A DNA stretch of 64,000 nucleotides from an uncultured Kordiimonas sp. (GTDB taxonomy: Bacteria > Pseudomonadota > Alphaproteobacteria > Sphingomonadales > Kordiimonadaceae). Made by a program: the position numbers and the translations under genes. A model generated the notes under the pieces. The model did not search any database. It saw only the letters and a program-made list of their open reading frames with translations, and was not told the DNA's origin. The stretch's first letter is position 1. The number at the start of each line of letters is the position of its first letter. The stretch lies in the NCBI GenBank assembly GCA_947503575.1, contig CANNDZ010000001.1, positions 1,984,001 to 2,048,000 of the forward strand, given 5' to 3'. Shown one piece after another: positions 39,592 through 48,688 of the stretch.

Positions 39592-39885
39592 ATGAAAGAG
39601 GTACGCGAGGAGATCGATCGTGTTGATCGGCTTATCGTGCCATTGCTGTTGGAACGACTGGAATATATTGCTCAGGCCGGACAGATTAAACTTGACCGGG
39701 ACACGGTCCGGGATGAATGGCGTGTGGAAGATGTTGTTGCAAAAGTGAAAGCCGAGGCTGCCAAAAATAATGGTGATATTGCTTATATTGAAATGGTTTA
39801 TCGCTTTCTTATAGAGTATAGCATTAACCACGAATTTGACGTATGGGACGCAGCATACGGCGAAGGCGAAAAACGAAAAGCCTAA
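39592..39885 (+). CDS. chorismate mutase (AroQ-type) family protein
   Basis: MKEVREEIDRVDRLIVPLLLERLEYIAQAGQIK; start uncertain. Confidence 0.82.
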   Translation: MKEVREEIDRVDRLIVPLLLERLEYIAQAGQIKLDRDTVRDEWRVEDVVAKVKAEAAKNNGDIAYIEMVYRFLIEYSINHEFDVWDAAYGEGEKRKA

Positions 39886-40208
39886 CCATTGCAGTGCGCG
39901 CACGTCGCTGCCGTCGGGTCCAGTTCCAGCCGTTTGAGCGGAATTTCGTTGCCGCATTTAACGCAATAACCGAACTCATCATCGTCTAATCTGCTTAATG
40001 CAGCTTCAATGGACAGCAGTTTTTGCTGCCTACGCGCCGCGATCGCTTTGTTCATCGCCTGACCCTGCAGCGCGTCCATGCGCGAAAGTCTTCCCACCCG
40101 CGTTTGGTCCAGTTCTACGGCCTTTTGGGCATCCTGAGCGTCGCTGCTCAAAGTTTCCAACTCGTGTTTAAGCTCAAGTAGCTTTGTATGCCATCGCTTT
40201 TGCCCCAT
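39882..40208 (-). CDS. DksA/TraR family zinc-finger protein
   Basis: FGYCVKCGNEIPLKRLELDPTAATCAHC. Confidence 0.92.
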   Translation of the reverse strand: MGQKRWHTKLLELKHELETLSSDAQDAQKAVELDQTRVGRLSRMDALQGQAMNKAIAARRQQKLLSIEAALSRLDDDEFGYCVKCGNEIPLKRLELDPTAATCAHCNG

Positions 40209-40337
40209 AAGGAAACTGTGTCATGATAGGTGGACTCAATGCAATCATTGATGAAACCTGCAGCAAATAAGGCTCTTCAAAACTCTGAGAACGATTGGCC
40301 TAGACAGCATGTTTGATACCGAGGTGGGGGAAACCGG

Positions 40338-41510
40338 ATGAACAGAATTCCTGTAGCACTAGTGGTGCTCATTTTGCCAATGGTGTTGATGGTGCCTGGA
40401 TTGCCAGTGCTTGCTAGCGCCCAACCTGACCGCGGTTGGGACAAACTCATCACCCAAGTATCTGAGGAAGACAGGCAGCGTTTGTCTCGCATGACCTCAT
40501 TTGAAGTGCCGGAGGTCTATGAGTTGGCAATGGTCGTTATCTCTTTAACAGAGGCTGGGCCTGACTTGACCGTGGACAGTCAGTATGCGCGGGAAGTCAA
40601 AGAGCATTTTGCCCAGTTTAAAGAGCACGGAATAGTCAAGGCAATTGATATCCAGTCACGTGATGAAGACTGGTATTCAGCTTATGAGTTTCGCGAAAAC
40701 GCTTCTGTAAATTGCTTTGACGATGACAATCCAAACCTGATTGTGCACTGCAGGCCTTATTCACATGCCTGGGGGCGGCAAGCAAACCTCTTGACCCGCA
40801 ATATGGATTTGCTCAGTGATTTTGCTGAAAAGAGCGGGTTTCGCCAATTCTATGCAGATCATCAGGCTTTCTACAAAGCGGAGGTTCAAGCCTGGAAAGA
40901 CCGGGTTAATGTTACCAGCATGAAGTCTTGGTTAGAGCAGCGCTTCCCGGTCTCGGAAGATCACTACACTATCATATTTTCGCCCCTGACAGACGGTTGG
41001 CATTCAACGCAGGGCTTCGTGGACGACGATTTTAAAATCCGGGTAATGTACCTGCAATCGGTCTCAAAAGAGCCAATAGAAAAGGCTTTTCACGCTGCCA
41101 GGATAATATTTACAGAAATAGATCACAGCCATGTCGATACGGTGGCACTGACCTATTCAGATCGCCTGAATTCACATGACTCTTTCGGGGGTGAGTTTTG
41201 GTTTGTGAGCGAAAACGGCACCTACGACAACGGTTTCAGGGTCTTTACGGAATATATGACCTGGGCTGTCTTTGAGCTTTGGGCGCGAGAGACGTACCCT
41301 CAGGACATGCATGCTGTGATTGCTGAACAAGTGGCCACCAAGATGACAGAAGGCCGCAAGTTCGTTCATTACCCAATGTTCCGGGATGCTTTAGTCGCTT
41401 TATATGCCGGGCAGGCGGGCGATTCCCCCGACATAGCAGCGCTTTATCCCGCCATTCTTGATTGGGCGGAGGAGTTCAGAGCACAAGCGAACGCCCAGCC
41501 AATAGAGTAG
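40338..41510 (+). CDS. secreted protein, DUF4932-like
   Basis: Signal peptide; YTIIFSPLTDGWHSTQGF and FTEIDHSHV region. Confidence 0.5.
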   Translation: MNRIPVALVVLILPMVLMVPGLPVLASAQPDRGWDKLITQVSEEDRQRLSRMTSFEVPEVYELAMVVISLTEAGPDLTVDSQYAREVKEHFAQFKEHGIVKAIDIQSRDEDWYSAYEFRENASVNCFDDDNPNLIVHCRPYSHAWGRQANLLTRNMDLLSDFAEKSGFRQFYADHQAFYKAEVQAWKDRVNVTSMKSWLEQRFPVSEDHYTIIFSPLTDGWHSTQGFVDDDFKIRVMYLQSVSKEPIEKAFHAARIIFTEIDHSHVDTVALTYSDRLNSHDSFGGEFWFVSENGTYDNGFRVFTEYMTWAVFELWARETYPQDMHAVIAEQVATKMTEGRKFVHYPMFRDALVALYAGQAGDSPDIAALYPAILDWAEEFRAQANAQPIE

Positions 41511-41511
41511 A

Positions 41512-41530
41512 GAAGCGTCGCTGACGCTTC
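41512..41530. terminator. perfect hairpin between convergent genes
   Basis: GAAGCGTC-GCT-GACGCTTC; no strong T-run. Confidence 0.35.
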
Positions 41531-41550
41531 CCCATTTCAAAGGTTGTTGG

Positions 41551-42861
41551 TCAGAACTTTTGTGACCCTTTGCCAAATTCGGGGTAGGCTTCCATACCGA
41601 GTTCAGAAATATCAGCACCAACCGCTTCATCCTCTGGTGTTAGCCTAATACCAACAGTTATCTTCAAGACGTACCAAACAATAGCACTGGTAATAGTGAC
41701 GAAAGCGCCAATGGAGACGACGCCGATAAGCTGCGTTAGGAAAGAAATAGACGCATCATGGTTAGTGAGCGGCACCGCCATTGTTCCCCATATGCCACAG
41801 ACCAGATGTACGGATATGGCACCAACTACATCATCAACTTTGAACTTGTCGAAGAAAGGCACGGCAAAAACCACCAGCGTGCCACCAACGCCGCCAATAA
41901 GTGTCGCAATGATCGGGCTGGGTGTAAGGGGTTCTGCGGTAATCGACACAAGCCCAGCCAGCGCACCGTTCAACACCATCGTCAGATCAATTTTGGTGTA
42001 CACCAGCCGTGTAGTGATAAAGGCTGCAATGGCCCCGCCAGCGGCGGCCATATTGGTGTTCACAAATATATTGGCGACCGAAACAGCGTCATTGATGGTG
42101 CCAAGCGCCAGTTGAGACGCACCGTTGAAGCCAAACCAACCCAGCCACAGGATAAACATGCCAAGCGTTGCCAGGGGCATGCTTGAGCCTGGCATTGGGC
42201 GCACCCTGCCATCAATGTAGCGGCCCGCGCGTGGCCCGATGATAATTGCACCAACAAGGGCGGCCCATCCACCTGTTGAATGCACAAGCGTTGAGCCTGC
42301 AAAGTCAGAAAACCCCATTTGATCCAGCCAGCCAGCGCCCCATTCCCAGGAGCCTTGAATTGGATAAATGATGCCCGCGAGAACAACCGTAAACATGAGA
42401 AACGGAACGAGCTTAACGCGTTCTGCCACCGTACCGGAAACAATGGAGGCGGTTGTGGCGACAAAGACCATCTGGAAAAAGAAATCGGAACCTGACCCAT
42501 AACCGGTTTCCAAAACGCCCGTGTCGTCGGGTGCCCAGAGATGAAAAAAGGTGCCGAAGTAACTGCCCACATCTTCATACATCAAATTATAGCCCATCAG
42601 CATCCACATAATGCACGCGACAGAAAACAGCGAGACGTTTTTCAAGCAAATGTCTGCCACATTTTTGGACCGAACCAATCCCGCTTCCAGCATGGCAAAC
42701 CCTGCGGCCATCCACATCACCAGAAAACCACCAATCAGAAACAATAGGGTATTAAAAACCAATGATGTTTCAGCATCTGGCGCTGCTGCGGCCGGTGCGG
42801 AAAATACCAGGCTCATGATGGCAGCTATGACACTTCCAGAAATAGTTTTGTTTTTAAGCAT
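41551..42861 (-). CDS. amtB: ammonium transporter
   Basis: 11-TM Amt family; GFAMLEAGLVRSKNV, DFAGSTLVHSTGGWAALVGA. Confidence 0.97.
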   Translation of the reverse strand: MLKNKTISGSVIAAIMSLVFSAPAAAAPDAETSLVFNTLLFLIGGFLVMWMAAGFAMLEAGLVRSKNVADICLKNVSLFSVACIMWMLMGYNLMYEDVGSYFGTFFHLWAPDDTGVLETGYGSGSDFFFQMVFVATTASIVSGTVAERVKLVPFLMFTVVLAGIIYPIQGSWEWGAGWLDQMGFSDFAGSTLVHSTGGWAALVGAIIIGPRAGRYIDGRVRPMPGSSMPLATLGMFILWLGWFGFNGASQLALGTINDAVSVANIFVNTNMAAAGGAIAAFITTRLVYTKIDLTMVLNGALAGLVSITAEPLTPSPIIATLIGGVGGTLVVFAVPFFDKFKVDDVVGAISVHLVCGIWGTMAVPLTNHDASISFLTQLIGVVSIGAFVTITSAIVWYVLKITVGIRLTPEDEAVGADISELGMEAYPEFGKGSQKF

Positions 42862-42888
42862 CGCGGAGTATTCCCTTGAAAAGTTTGC

Positions 42889-43227
42889 TTAAAGCGCATC
42901 CGTATTTGTTTCGCCTGTTCGGATACGGATCACTTGCCCCAAGTCCAAAACAAACACTTTACCGTCGCCGATCTGACCTGTTTTTGCGGTTGTCTGAAGC
43001 GTTTCAATTGCCTGTTCGGCCAAATCGTCTTCTGTCGCGATTTCAAGCTTCACTTTTGGTAGAAAATGAATTTCATATTCTGCGCCACGATAGATTTCTT
43101 TTTGGCCGCGCTGACGACCGTAGCCCTGCACCTCGGATACGGTCATGCCTGTGATACCAATTTCTGCCAGCGCTTCGCGCACTGGATCAAGGCGGTGAGG
43201 CTTTATAATCGCTATTATGTACTTCAT
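42889..43227 (-). CDS. glnK: P-II nitrogen regulatory protein
   Basis: MKYIIAIIKPHRLDPVREAL; GYGRQRGQKEIYRGAEY T-loop; upstream of amtB. Confidence 0.97.
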   Translation of the reverse strand: MKYIIAIIKPHRLDPVREALAEIGITGMTVSEVQGYGRQRGQKEIYRGAEYEIHFLPKVKLEIATEDDLAEQAIETLQTTAKTGQIGDGKVFVLDLGQVIRIRTGETNTDAL

Positions 43228-43367
43228 GCCGTTTCCTGACTGACGTTTTTATGCGGTGATCTGATCACCAAGCGTGACGGTAGTAACAGCAGCATCTATG
43301 CCAACAGGAAAAACGTAATTAAATTAATGTGTTAATTGCTCTTTTGCGGTAAAGCGGGCGACTTTTC

Positions 43368-43402
43368 TGCCTATTTATTGCCAAATGCCCAATAATTAGG
43401 CA
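43368..43402. repeat. near-perfect 13-bp inverted repeat in the divergent glnK / TVP38 intergenic region
   Basis: TGCCTATTTATTG-ccaaatgcc-CAATAATTAGGCA (12 of 13 positions complementary). Confidence 0.9.
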
Positions 43403-43526
43403 TCTCTGCAGCAAGATAATTACACTTTCGGTTGGCAACAAAAATTCGCTGTTACGTTGCTGCAAAGGTGCGCTAGTTGTTCAACGCTGTGCCACGTGCC
43501 AACTGTTTGGAAATGCTTAATCTGTT

Positions 43527-44189
43527 ATGCACCCGCTTCTTAAAGTTGTTCTTATATTGCTTGCTGGCTTTGCGGTTCTTTTTTTCGCAATAAAGCTTGC
43601 TACCGGGCTATCGTTTGCCGACGCGGACGTGTGGTTGCGCACCGCACAGCGCGTATCAACGGTGTATCTGGTTGCACTGATTATCGGATTGTTGATTCTT
43701 GATTTGCTGGTATCTGTTCCGACGCTGACGATTACCATGCTTTCCGGTTACTTACTCGGTCATGGTGTGGGGGCATTTGCGGCGTTGGCGGGATTATATA
43801 GTGCTGGCATCATTGGGTATGGCATTAGCATTTATTTTGGCCCGGCAATTCTTCGATTTGTGATCCGTGACGATAAGGAAAGGTTGCAAGCGGCCGAGGC
43901 TTTTGAAACCCATGGGTTTGGTATGATTATTCTGGCTCGTGCCGTGCCCATTTTGCCTGAGGTTACCGCCTGCTTAGCCGGTGCGACGAGCATGCCGTTT
44001 GGCAGGTTTCTGCTTGCATGGTCGTGCAATTCTGTTCCTTACGTGCTGGCGGCAACATACGCAGGCTCTATCAGCTCAATGGACGACCCAACCCCATCGC
44101 TTTTCACAGCAATCGGAATCGCCTCCGCCTTGTGGATTGGATGGTTTCTGTTCCGTCGTCATATTGTTGCGAAACGCCGTCCGACCTGA
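43527..44189 (+). CDS. TVP38/TMEM64 (DedA-like) membrane protein
   Basis: LTITMLSGYLLGHGVGAFAA; ILARAVPILPEVTACLAGATSMPFGRFL. Confidence 0.88.
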   Translation: MHPLLKVVLILLAGFAVLFFAIKLATGLSFADADVWLRTAQRVSTVYLVALIIGLLILDLLVSVPTLTITMLSGYLLGHGVGAFAALAGLYSAGIIGYGISIYFGPAILRFVIRDDKERLQAAEAFETHGFGMIILARAVPILPEVTACLAGATSMPFGRFLLAWSCNSVPYVLAATYAGSISSMDDPTPSLFTAIGIASALWIGWFLFRRHIVAKRRPT

Positions 44190-44290
44190 CCCTTTTCACT
44201 AATTGCAGGAAAACTTTCCGACATGGTCAGATAATCTGCCGCGACACAGATACCAGGTTTGATATCTTTGGTGTGCGAAGGGACAGGCGC

Positions 44291-44872
44291 ATGAAGATTT
44301 ATGGCGATGAAATTTCTGGTAATTGTTTGAAGGTCAAATATGTCGCTGACTATCTTGGCAAACCCTATGAATGGGTGGCTGTAGATGTGGTTGCCGGGGG
44401 CGCAAGGCTGCCGCATATGCTGGCAAAAAACCCGGCAGGGCAGGTTCCGTTCGTTGAGTTTGATAATGACAGAAGGCTGGCGCAATCCAACGCCATTATG
44501 CTGTATTTGGCCGAAGGCTCTTCCTTGATTCCCCGTGATGCTTTTGAGCGGGCAAAAATGTATGAGTGGATGTTCTGGGAACAATACAGCCACGAAACCG
44601 CCATCGCGGTTGCACGATTTCGGGTGATATTTGAAGGTCAGCCTGTTGAAGACCTGGACCCGGCATTGGTTGCCAAGGGCAATGTGGCGCTTGATCTAAT
44701 GGAACGGCATCTTGCCAATAAAACCTGGTTTGTCGGCGAAGCCTTGTCTTTGGCGGACATTGCGCTTGTTGCTTACACCCAGTTTGCCCATGAGCCTGGA
44801 TTTTCACTGGAACATAGACCCGGCATTGCACAATGGGTGGTGCGGGTCAGGCGGGAACTTGGTGTTATCTAG
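44291..44872 (+). CDS. glutathione S-transferase family protein
   Basis: GST N-domain YLGKPYEWVAVDV...NPAGQVPFVEFDN, C-domain AKGNVALDLMERHLANKTWFVGEALSLADIAL. Confidence 0.93.
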   Translation: MKIYGDEISGNCLKVKYVADYLGKPYEWVAVDVVAGGARLPHMLAKNPAGQVPFVEFDNDRRLAQSNAIMLYLAEGSSLIPRDAFERAKMYEWMFWEQYSHETAIAVARFRVIFEGQPVEDLDPALVAKGNVALDLMERHLANKTWFVGEALSLADIALVAYTQFAHEPGFSLEHRPGIAQWVVRVRRELGVI

Positions 44873-45264
44873 CCCTTAGAGAGCGCGATGAGGGCTGCCA
44901 TGGCGTCTTCCGCGCGGTCAGCCGGAATAAAAAGGTGGTCGTGGTAAAAGCCCGATACTGGATTGACACCCATGCCAAGGCTCGCCAGTCGAGATGTTAT
45001 CGTGGCCAAAAAGCCCACCGCATCCAAGGCTGAATGTACGTTGAGCGTGATCATCCGGCAGGGAAATTCATAGTCAATGCCTTTTTGCTCGGCGACTGAT
45101 TGTTCGAGTATAAGCGTTAGGCCTTCCGCTTCCTGAAAGGTCATACGGGGGTTTAACGTTGCGGAGTCAAAGTTATCCGGCACCGTTGCAAACACATAAG
45201 TGTTTGGGGCCAGGGACGGCTGCATAGAGCCAATGAGGGTCGCAATGTCATGTTCACCAGCCAT
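44869..45264 (-). CDS. ACT-domain protein
   Basis: DIATLIGSMQPSLAPNTYVFATV; ITLNVHSALDAVGFLATITSRLASLGMGVNPVSGFYHDHLFIP. Confidence 0.8.
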   Translation of the reverse strand: MAGEHDIATLIGSMQPSLAPNTYVFATVPDNFDSATLNPRMTFQEAEGLTLILEQSVAEQKGIDYEFPCRMITLNVHSALDAVGFLATITSRLASLGMGVNPVSGFYHDHLFIPADRAEDAMAALIALSKG

Positions 45265-45416
45265 GCAAATATCCTTGTCTGGGGTTGGGCCATTCACTTA
45301 AGGATAGATTACGGAAGATGTAAAGATTGCCGCTGTGATCCATTCGGTTCTATTTTGGGGAGAGGGCTTCCAGAGCGGGCTAGGCAAAGCCCGCTCCGCG
45401 CAGTTAGAAAAATCGC

Positions 45417-46205
45417 TTAGAAGCTCATTCCGACATTAAGCTTGTAGAAATCGCCTTCGCCGCCCTCTGAAATATCGGCACCAGCGGTGAAGCGCGCGAA
45501 GAAGCCCTTTGGCAAGCCGAACTGAACATAGCCGCCAAGCCATTCATAAGTCGTGCTGCTGTTGGCACCAGGATAGGTGTTTCTCGTATTTTCCAGCAGT
45601 TCATAATGCGGACCAGCTGACACTGTATCGTTAAACTTGTATCCAGCATTTGCCCAGAGGTGCAGGAAATCGAGTGCGGCATCGCCGTTGCGCTGCCGTA
45701 GTGCAGCATAATATCCGCTATACCACTCTGCCTCGAACTTATCGTCCGAATAGTTGATCGTGAGGCTGGGTACGATGCCGTCAGCGAAGTTTGCTCCCGT
45801 TACTGTTCCGTCTGGGGCGATATCCCCGCCGGAAAGCAATGAGCCGCTGGTAATTCCAAGTTGTGGCTTAACGGTCATTCTGCCGTCCAGCATGTGAATG
45901 TTGACCCCGGCACCAAACTCCGTCCAGAGGTCGTCGCCGCTATTAAATTGCCCCAAACCAAAAGCAGGCTTGGTCCACATAATTCCATAAAATGAGAAAT
46001 CAACATTATCCGATACCGGCGCCAAGCCGTTGAAGGCCGGATAAAACCCGAAAAATGAGTCTTGATTGAGGGTGACCGTGTAGCTGGAGTCACGATCTTT
46101 GACGGTTGTTATGTCGTCATCGGCGTGTGTCGCGGACGCCAGTATCATCAGTGTTGAGGCGAGTAATGCGCCGGAAAATAGCTGGTTTTTGATTGTGTCT
46201 TTCAT
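45417..46205 (-). CDS. outer-membrane beta-barrel-like protein (DUF6733-like)
   Basis: Signal peptide; alternating amphipathic strands; terminal Phe (NVGMSF). Confidence 0.7.
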   Translation of the reverse strand: MKDTIKNQLFSGALLASTLMILASATHADDDITTVKDRDSSYTVTLNQDSFFGFYPAFNGLAPVSDNVDFSFYGIMWTKPAFGLGQFNSGDDLWTEFGAGVNIHMLDGRMTVKPQLGITSGSLLSGGDIAPDGTVTGANFADGIVPSLTINYSDDKFEAEWYSGYYAALRQRNGDAALDFLHLWANAGYKFNDTVSAGPHYELLENTRNTYPGANSSTTYEWLGGYVQFGLPKGFFARFTAGADISEGGEGDFYKLNVGMSF

Positions 46206-46686
46206 GATTCACTCCCTTTTTTGAGGACTTGTAATTTTGTAATACGCAGTAATAACGACTACAGATTAAACAGTGCAACAAAAATAGGCATAACGAGTAA
46301 TAATATTTTAAGTATGATGTAAAAAATAGTCATATAGTTTCCAATGAAACCAAAATATTGTATTTAAGAGAAATAATGGACCGGATACGGGTTTGCTTGC
46401 TGTTTGCCCAAATGCGTGCTTTTTGGGGTGGGTTTTCCGTATCACAGTTGGCGGTGGTGCGGTGTTGCACCCGTTGCAGGGAAAGCTGGAAACACTCAGG
46501 ATGTAATTGGATGTACCTGATCGGTAAGCTTATGACCCACCAAACTCAGCAAAGTACATATTAAGATAACTATTGCCGAAGTGCGCGGCCACTTGAGGTC
46601 ACCGGCAATACGGACGGCGAAAAACTGCTACAACGCCGACATATGCAGAGATATATGTCTGAGGGTGGTTTTACATAAAAGGAAAG

Positions 46687-46776
46687 TGGCGGGCAGGGTG
46701 GGATTCGAACCCACGAAGGGCTTGCACCCTTGCCGGTTTTCAAGACCGGTGCATTCAACCGCTCTGCCACCTGCCC
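46687..46776 (-). tRNA. tRNA-Ser (TGA), CCA encoded
   Basis: GGGCAGG...CCTGCCC acceptor, anticodon loop CTTGAAA, long variable arm, GTTCGAATC T-loop. Confidence 0.97.
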
Positions 46777-47052
46777 TTGAGGTGCTTACGTTGAAGCTGC
46801 GGAGGGTTTTAACGACAGAATCCGACGGCGTCTAGTTCAAAATTCGTCTCCAGCGTAAATACCGATGGTTTGGTCGTTCAGGCAGTAACAGCATTTGGTT
46901 AGAACTCGTAGTTTTCGATACTATTTAGCCATATTTTGGAATGCTTTATGATAATCTTGTCTCTCGATTATAGCTTGGTGGAGTACCATAGGTGCCTGGC
47001 AATCTCAAGTATTGAAAACCCTCGCTTTCTCGCCAAATTTTGATACGGTTCG

Positions 47053-48405
47053 ATGTGCAGCAAGAAACCGGAAAGCGCTACAATGCTTGAGAAAACTCAA
47101 CATCTCTTTGCCAATGTTAATCCTGCCAAGATACTGCTGCTTGGCTATTTGTCTTATGTTTTGATTGGATGGTTCCTGCTGTCCTTGCCGGTGTCCCAAA
47201 CTGTGCCAATAAGTGATTTGGACAATCTGTTTATCGCGACATCGGCAGTATCTACAACCGGGCTGGTCACCCTTAACCCGGCAGAAAGTTATAGTTTCTT
47301 CGGTGAGTTTGTATTGCTGGTGCTTATTCAACTTGGCGGCATCGGGTATATGACGTTTGGCTCATTCATTATTATTTCTACGCGCCACAAGATGTCATCT
47401 TTTCGGCGTGACATATGCCGGAAAACTTTCGCACTGCCGGAGGACTTCAGTGTTATGCGCTTTATCCGGCTGGTGGTTGTTTTCACTCTTGTTACTGAAC
47501 TATTCGGGGCTCTAATTCTTTACAGCATTTTTTCATTACACGATGAACCGAACGCGTTGTGGTCCGCGATTTTTCATAGCATTTCGGCATTCTGTACTGC
47601 TGGTTTCAGTTTAAATGCCAACAGCTTTGAGGGCTACGCCAACAATGTCTATCTGAATCTAACAATTGCTGCATTGAGTTATCTTGGTGCTATCGGTTTT
47701 ATTGTGATGGTGGATGTATGGCACTTGCTGAGCGGTAAACGCCGTCATCTGCATTTTGCCAGTAAAGTTATAATAGAAATAACACTGTGGTTCTCACTAA
47801 TTGGCATCGCATTATTTTACGTTATGGAACCCAGCATACAGCCACTTACGAACTGGGAGAGGTTGCTGGCGTCCTTCTTTCAGGTGATGACTGCGACGAC
47901 GACGGTCGGGTTCAATACTGTCCCGATTGGCGGTTTGTCCATGTCTGTGATCATGCTTGTGTATTTCCTTATGATTTTTGGGGCCTCGCCATCCGGGACA
48001 GGTGGCGGTTTAAAGTCTACCACGCTTGCTGCGCTGTGGGGTTTGATGCGCAGCACCTTGAAGGGCCGGGATGCAGTTCGCTACCAGAAGCGGGAAATTT
48101 CCCCTGAAAGGCTTCAGATGGCGACAGCAAGTTTCGTTTTTTACATGGGGGTTTTGCTCGTTTCCATGCTGATCTTGCTGTCCACAGAGGTTGCTCCCTT
48201 TGAGGCTATATTCTTTGAGGCTATTTCTGCTCTCGGGACTGTAGGATTAACGATGGGCCTGACGGACGACCTGAGTGTGATGGGTAAGTTCATTATTATC
48301 ATCCTGATGTTCATGGGGCGGGTTGGTATTCTGACCTTTGGAATTGCCGTTTCTACGCATGATGAAACCCGGGAGGAAGAGCAAGACGACGAGCTTGTTC
48401 TATAG
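47053..48405 (+). CDS. TrkH/KtrB family potassium uptake protein
   Basis: TSAVSTTGLVTL, SAFCTAGFSLN, TATTTVGFNTVPIG, SALGTVGLTMGLT selectivity repeats; alternative start 47083. Confidence 0.92.
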   Translation: MCSKKPESATMLEKTQHLFANVNPAKILLLGYLSYVLIGWFLLSLPVSQTVPISDLDNLFIATSAVSTTGLVTLNPAESYSFFGEFVLLVLIQLGGIGYMTFGSFIIISTRHKMSSFRRDICRKTFALPEDFSVMRFIRLVVVFTLVTELFGALILYSIFSLHDEPNALWSAIFHSISAFCTAGFSLNANSFEGYANNVYLNLTIAALSYLGAIGFIVMVDVWHLLSGKRRHLHFASKVIIEITLWFSLIGIALFYVMEPSIQPLTNWERLLASFFQVMTATTTVGFNTVPIGGLSMSVIMLVYFLMIFGASPSGTGGGLKSTTLAALWGLMRSTLKGRDAVRYQKREISPERLQMATASFVFYMGVLLVSMLILLSTEVAPFEAIFFEAISALGTVGLTMGLTDDLSVMGKFIIIILMFMGRVGILTFGIAVSTHDETREEEQDDELVL

Positions 48406-48688
48406 CCACGCCCTGCAGGACCAATTGGTAAAGAACCTGCTGTACTAGGCACATGCTGAATGGGGCACTAAACATATTGCATAGGTCTGGCATGCATCAC
48501 AATGTGGGCCTTAACTGAGGTGGTTTTTTAGCGCCTCCAAGCATTCAATCGGCTTGCTATGACTACTTGGACTTGCTAGAAACTTAAAGAAGTAGACACA
48601 ACATCTCGGGGGTAAGCAGGGGTGTTGGGACTATATCTTTGTTTTAGCGTAAGCGGGATAACCCGCCGACTTGAAGGGGCCATAGCTG

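Noticed and set aside
43228-43526. sigma54 (-24/-12) promoter for glnK: TGGCAC...TTGAA near 43485-43502
   Set aside because: Spacing is one base short and the -12 GC is not preserved; too weak to call by eye
46358-46835. Short ORFs at 46358..46564, 46581..46835 and 46570..46770
   Set aside because: The latter two overlap tRNA-Ser; the first has no RBS or family similarity
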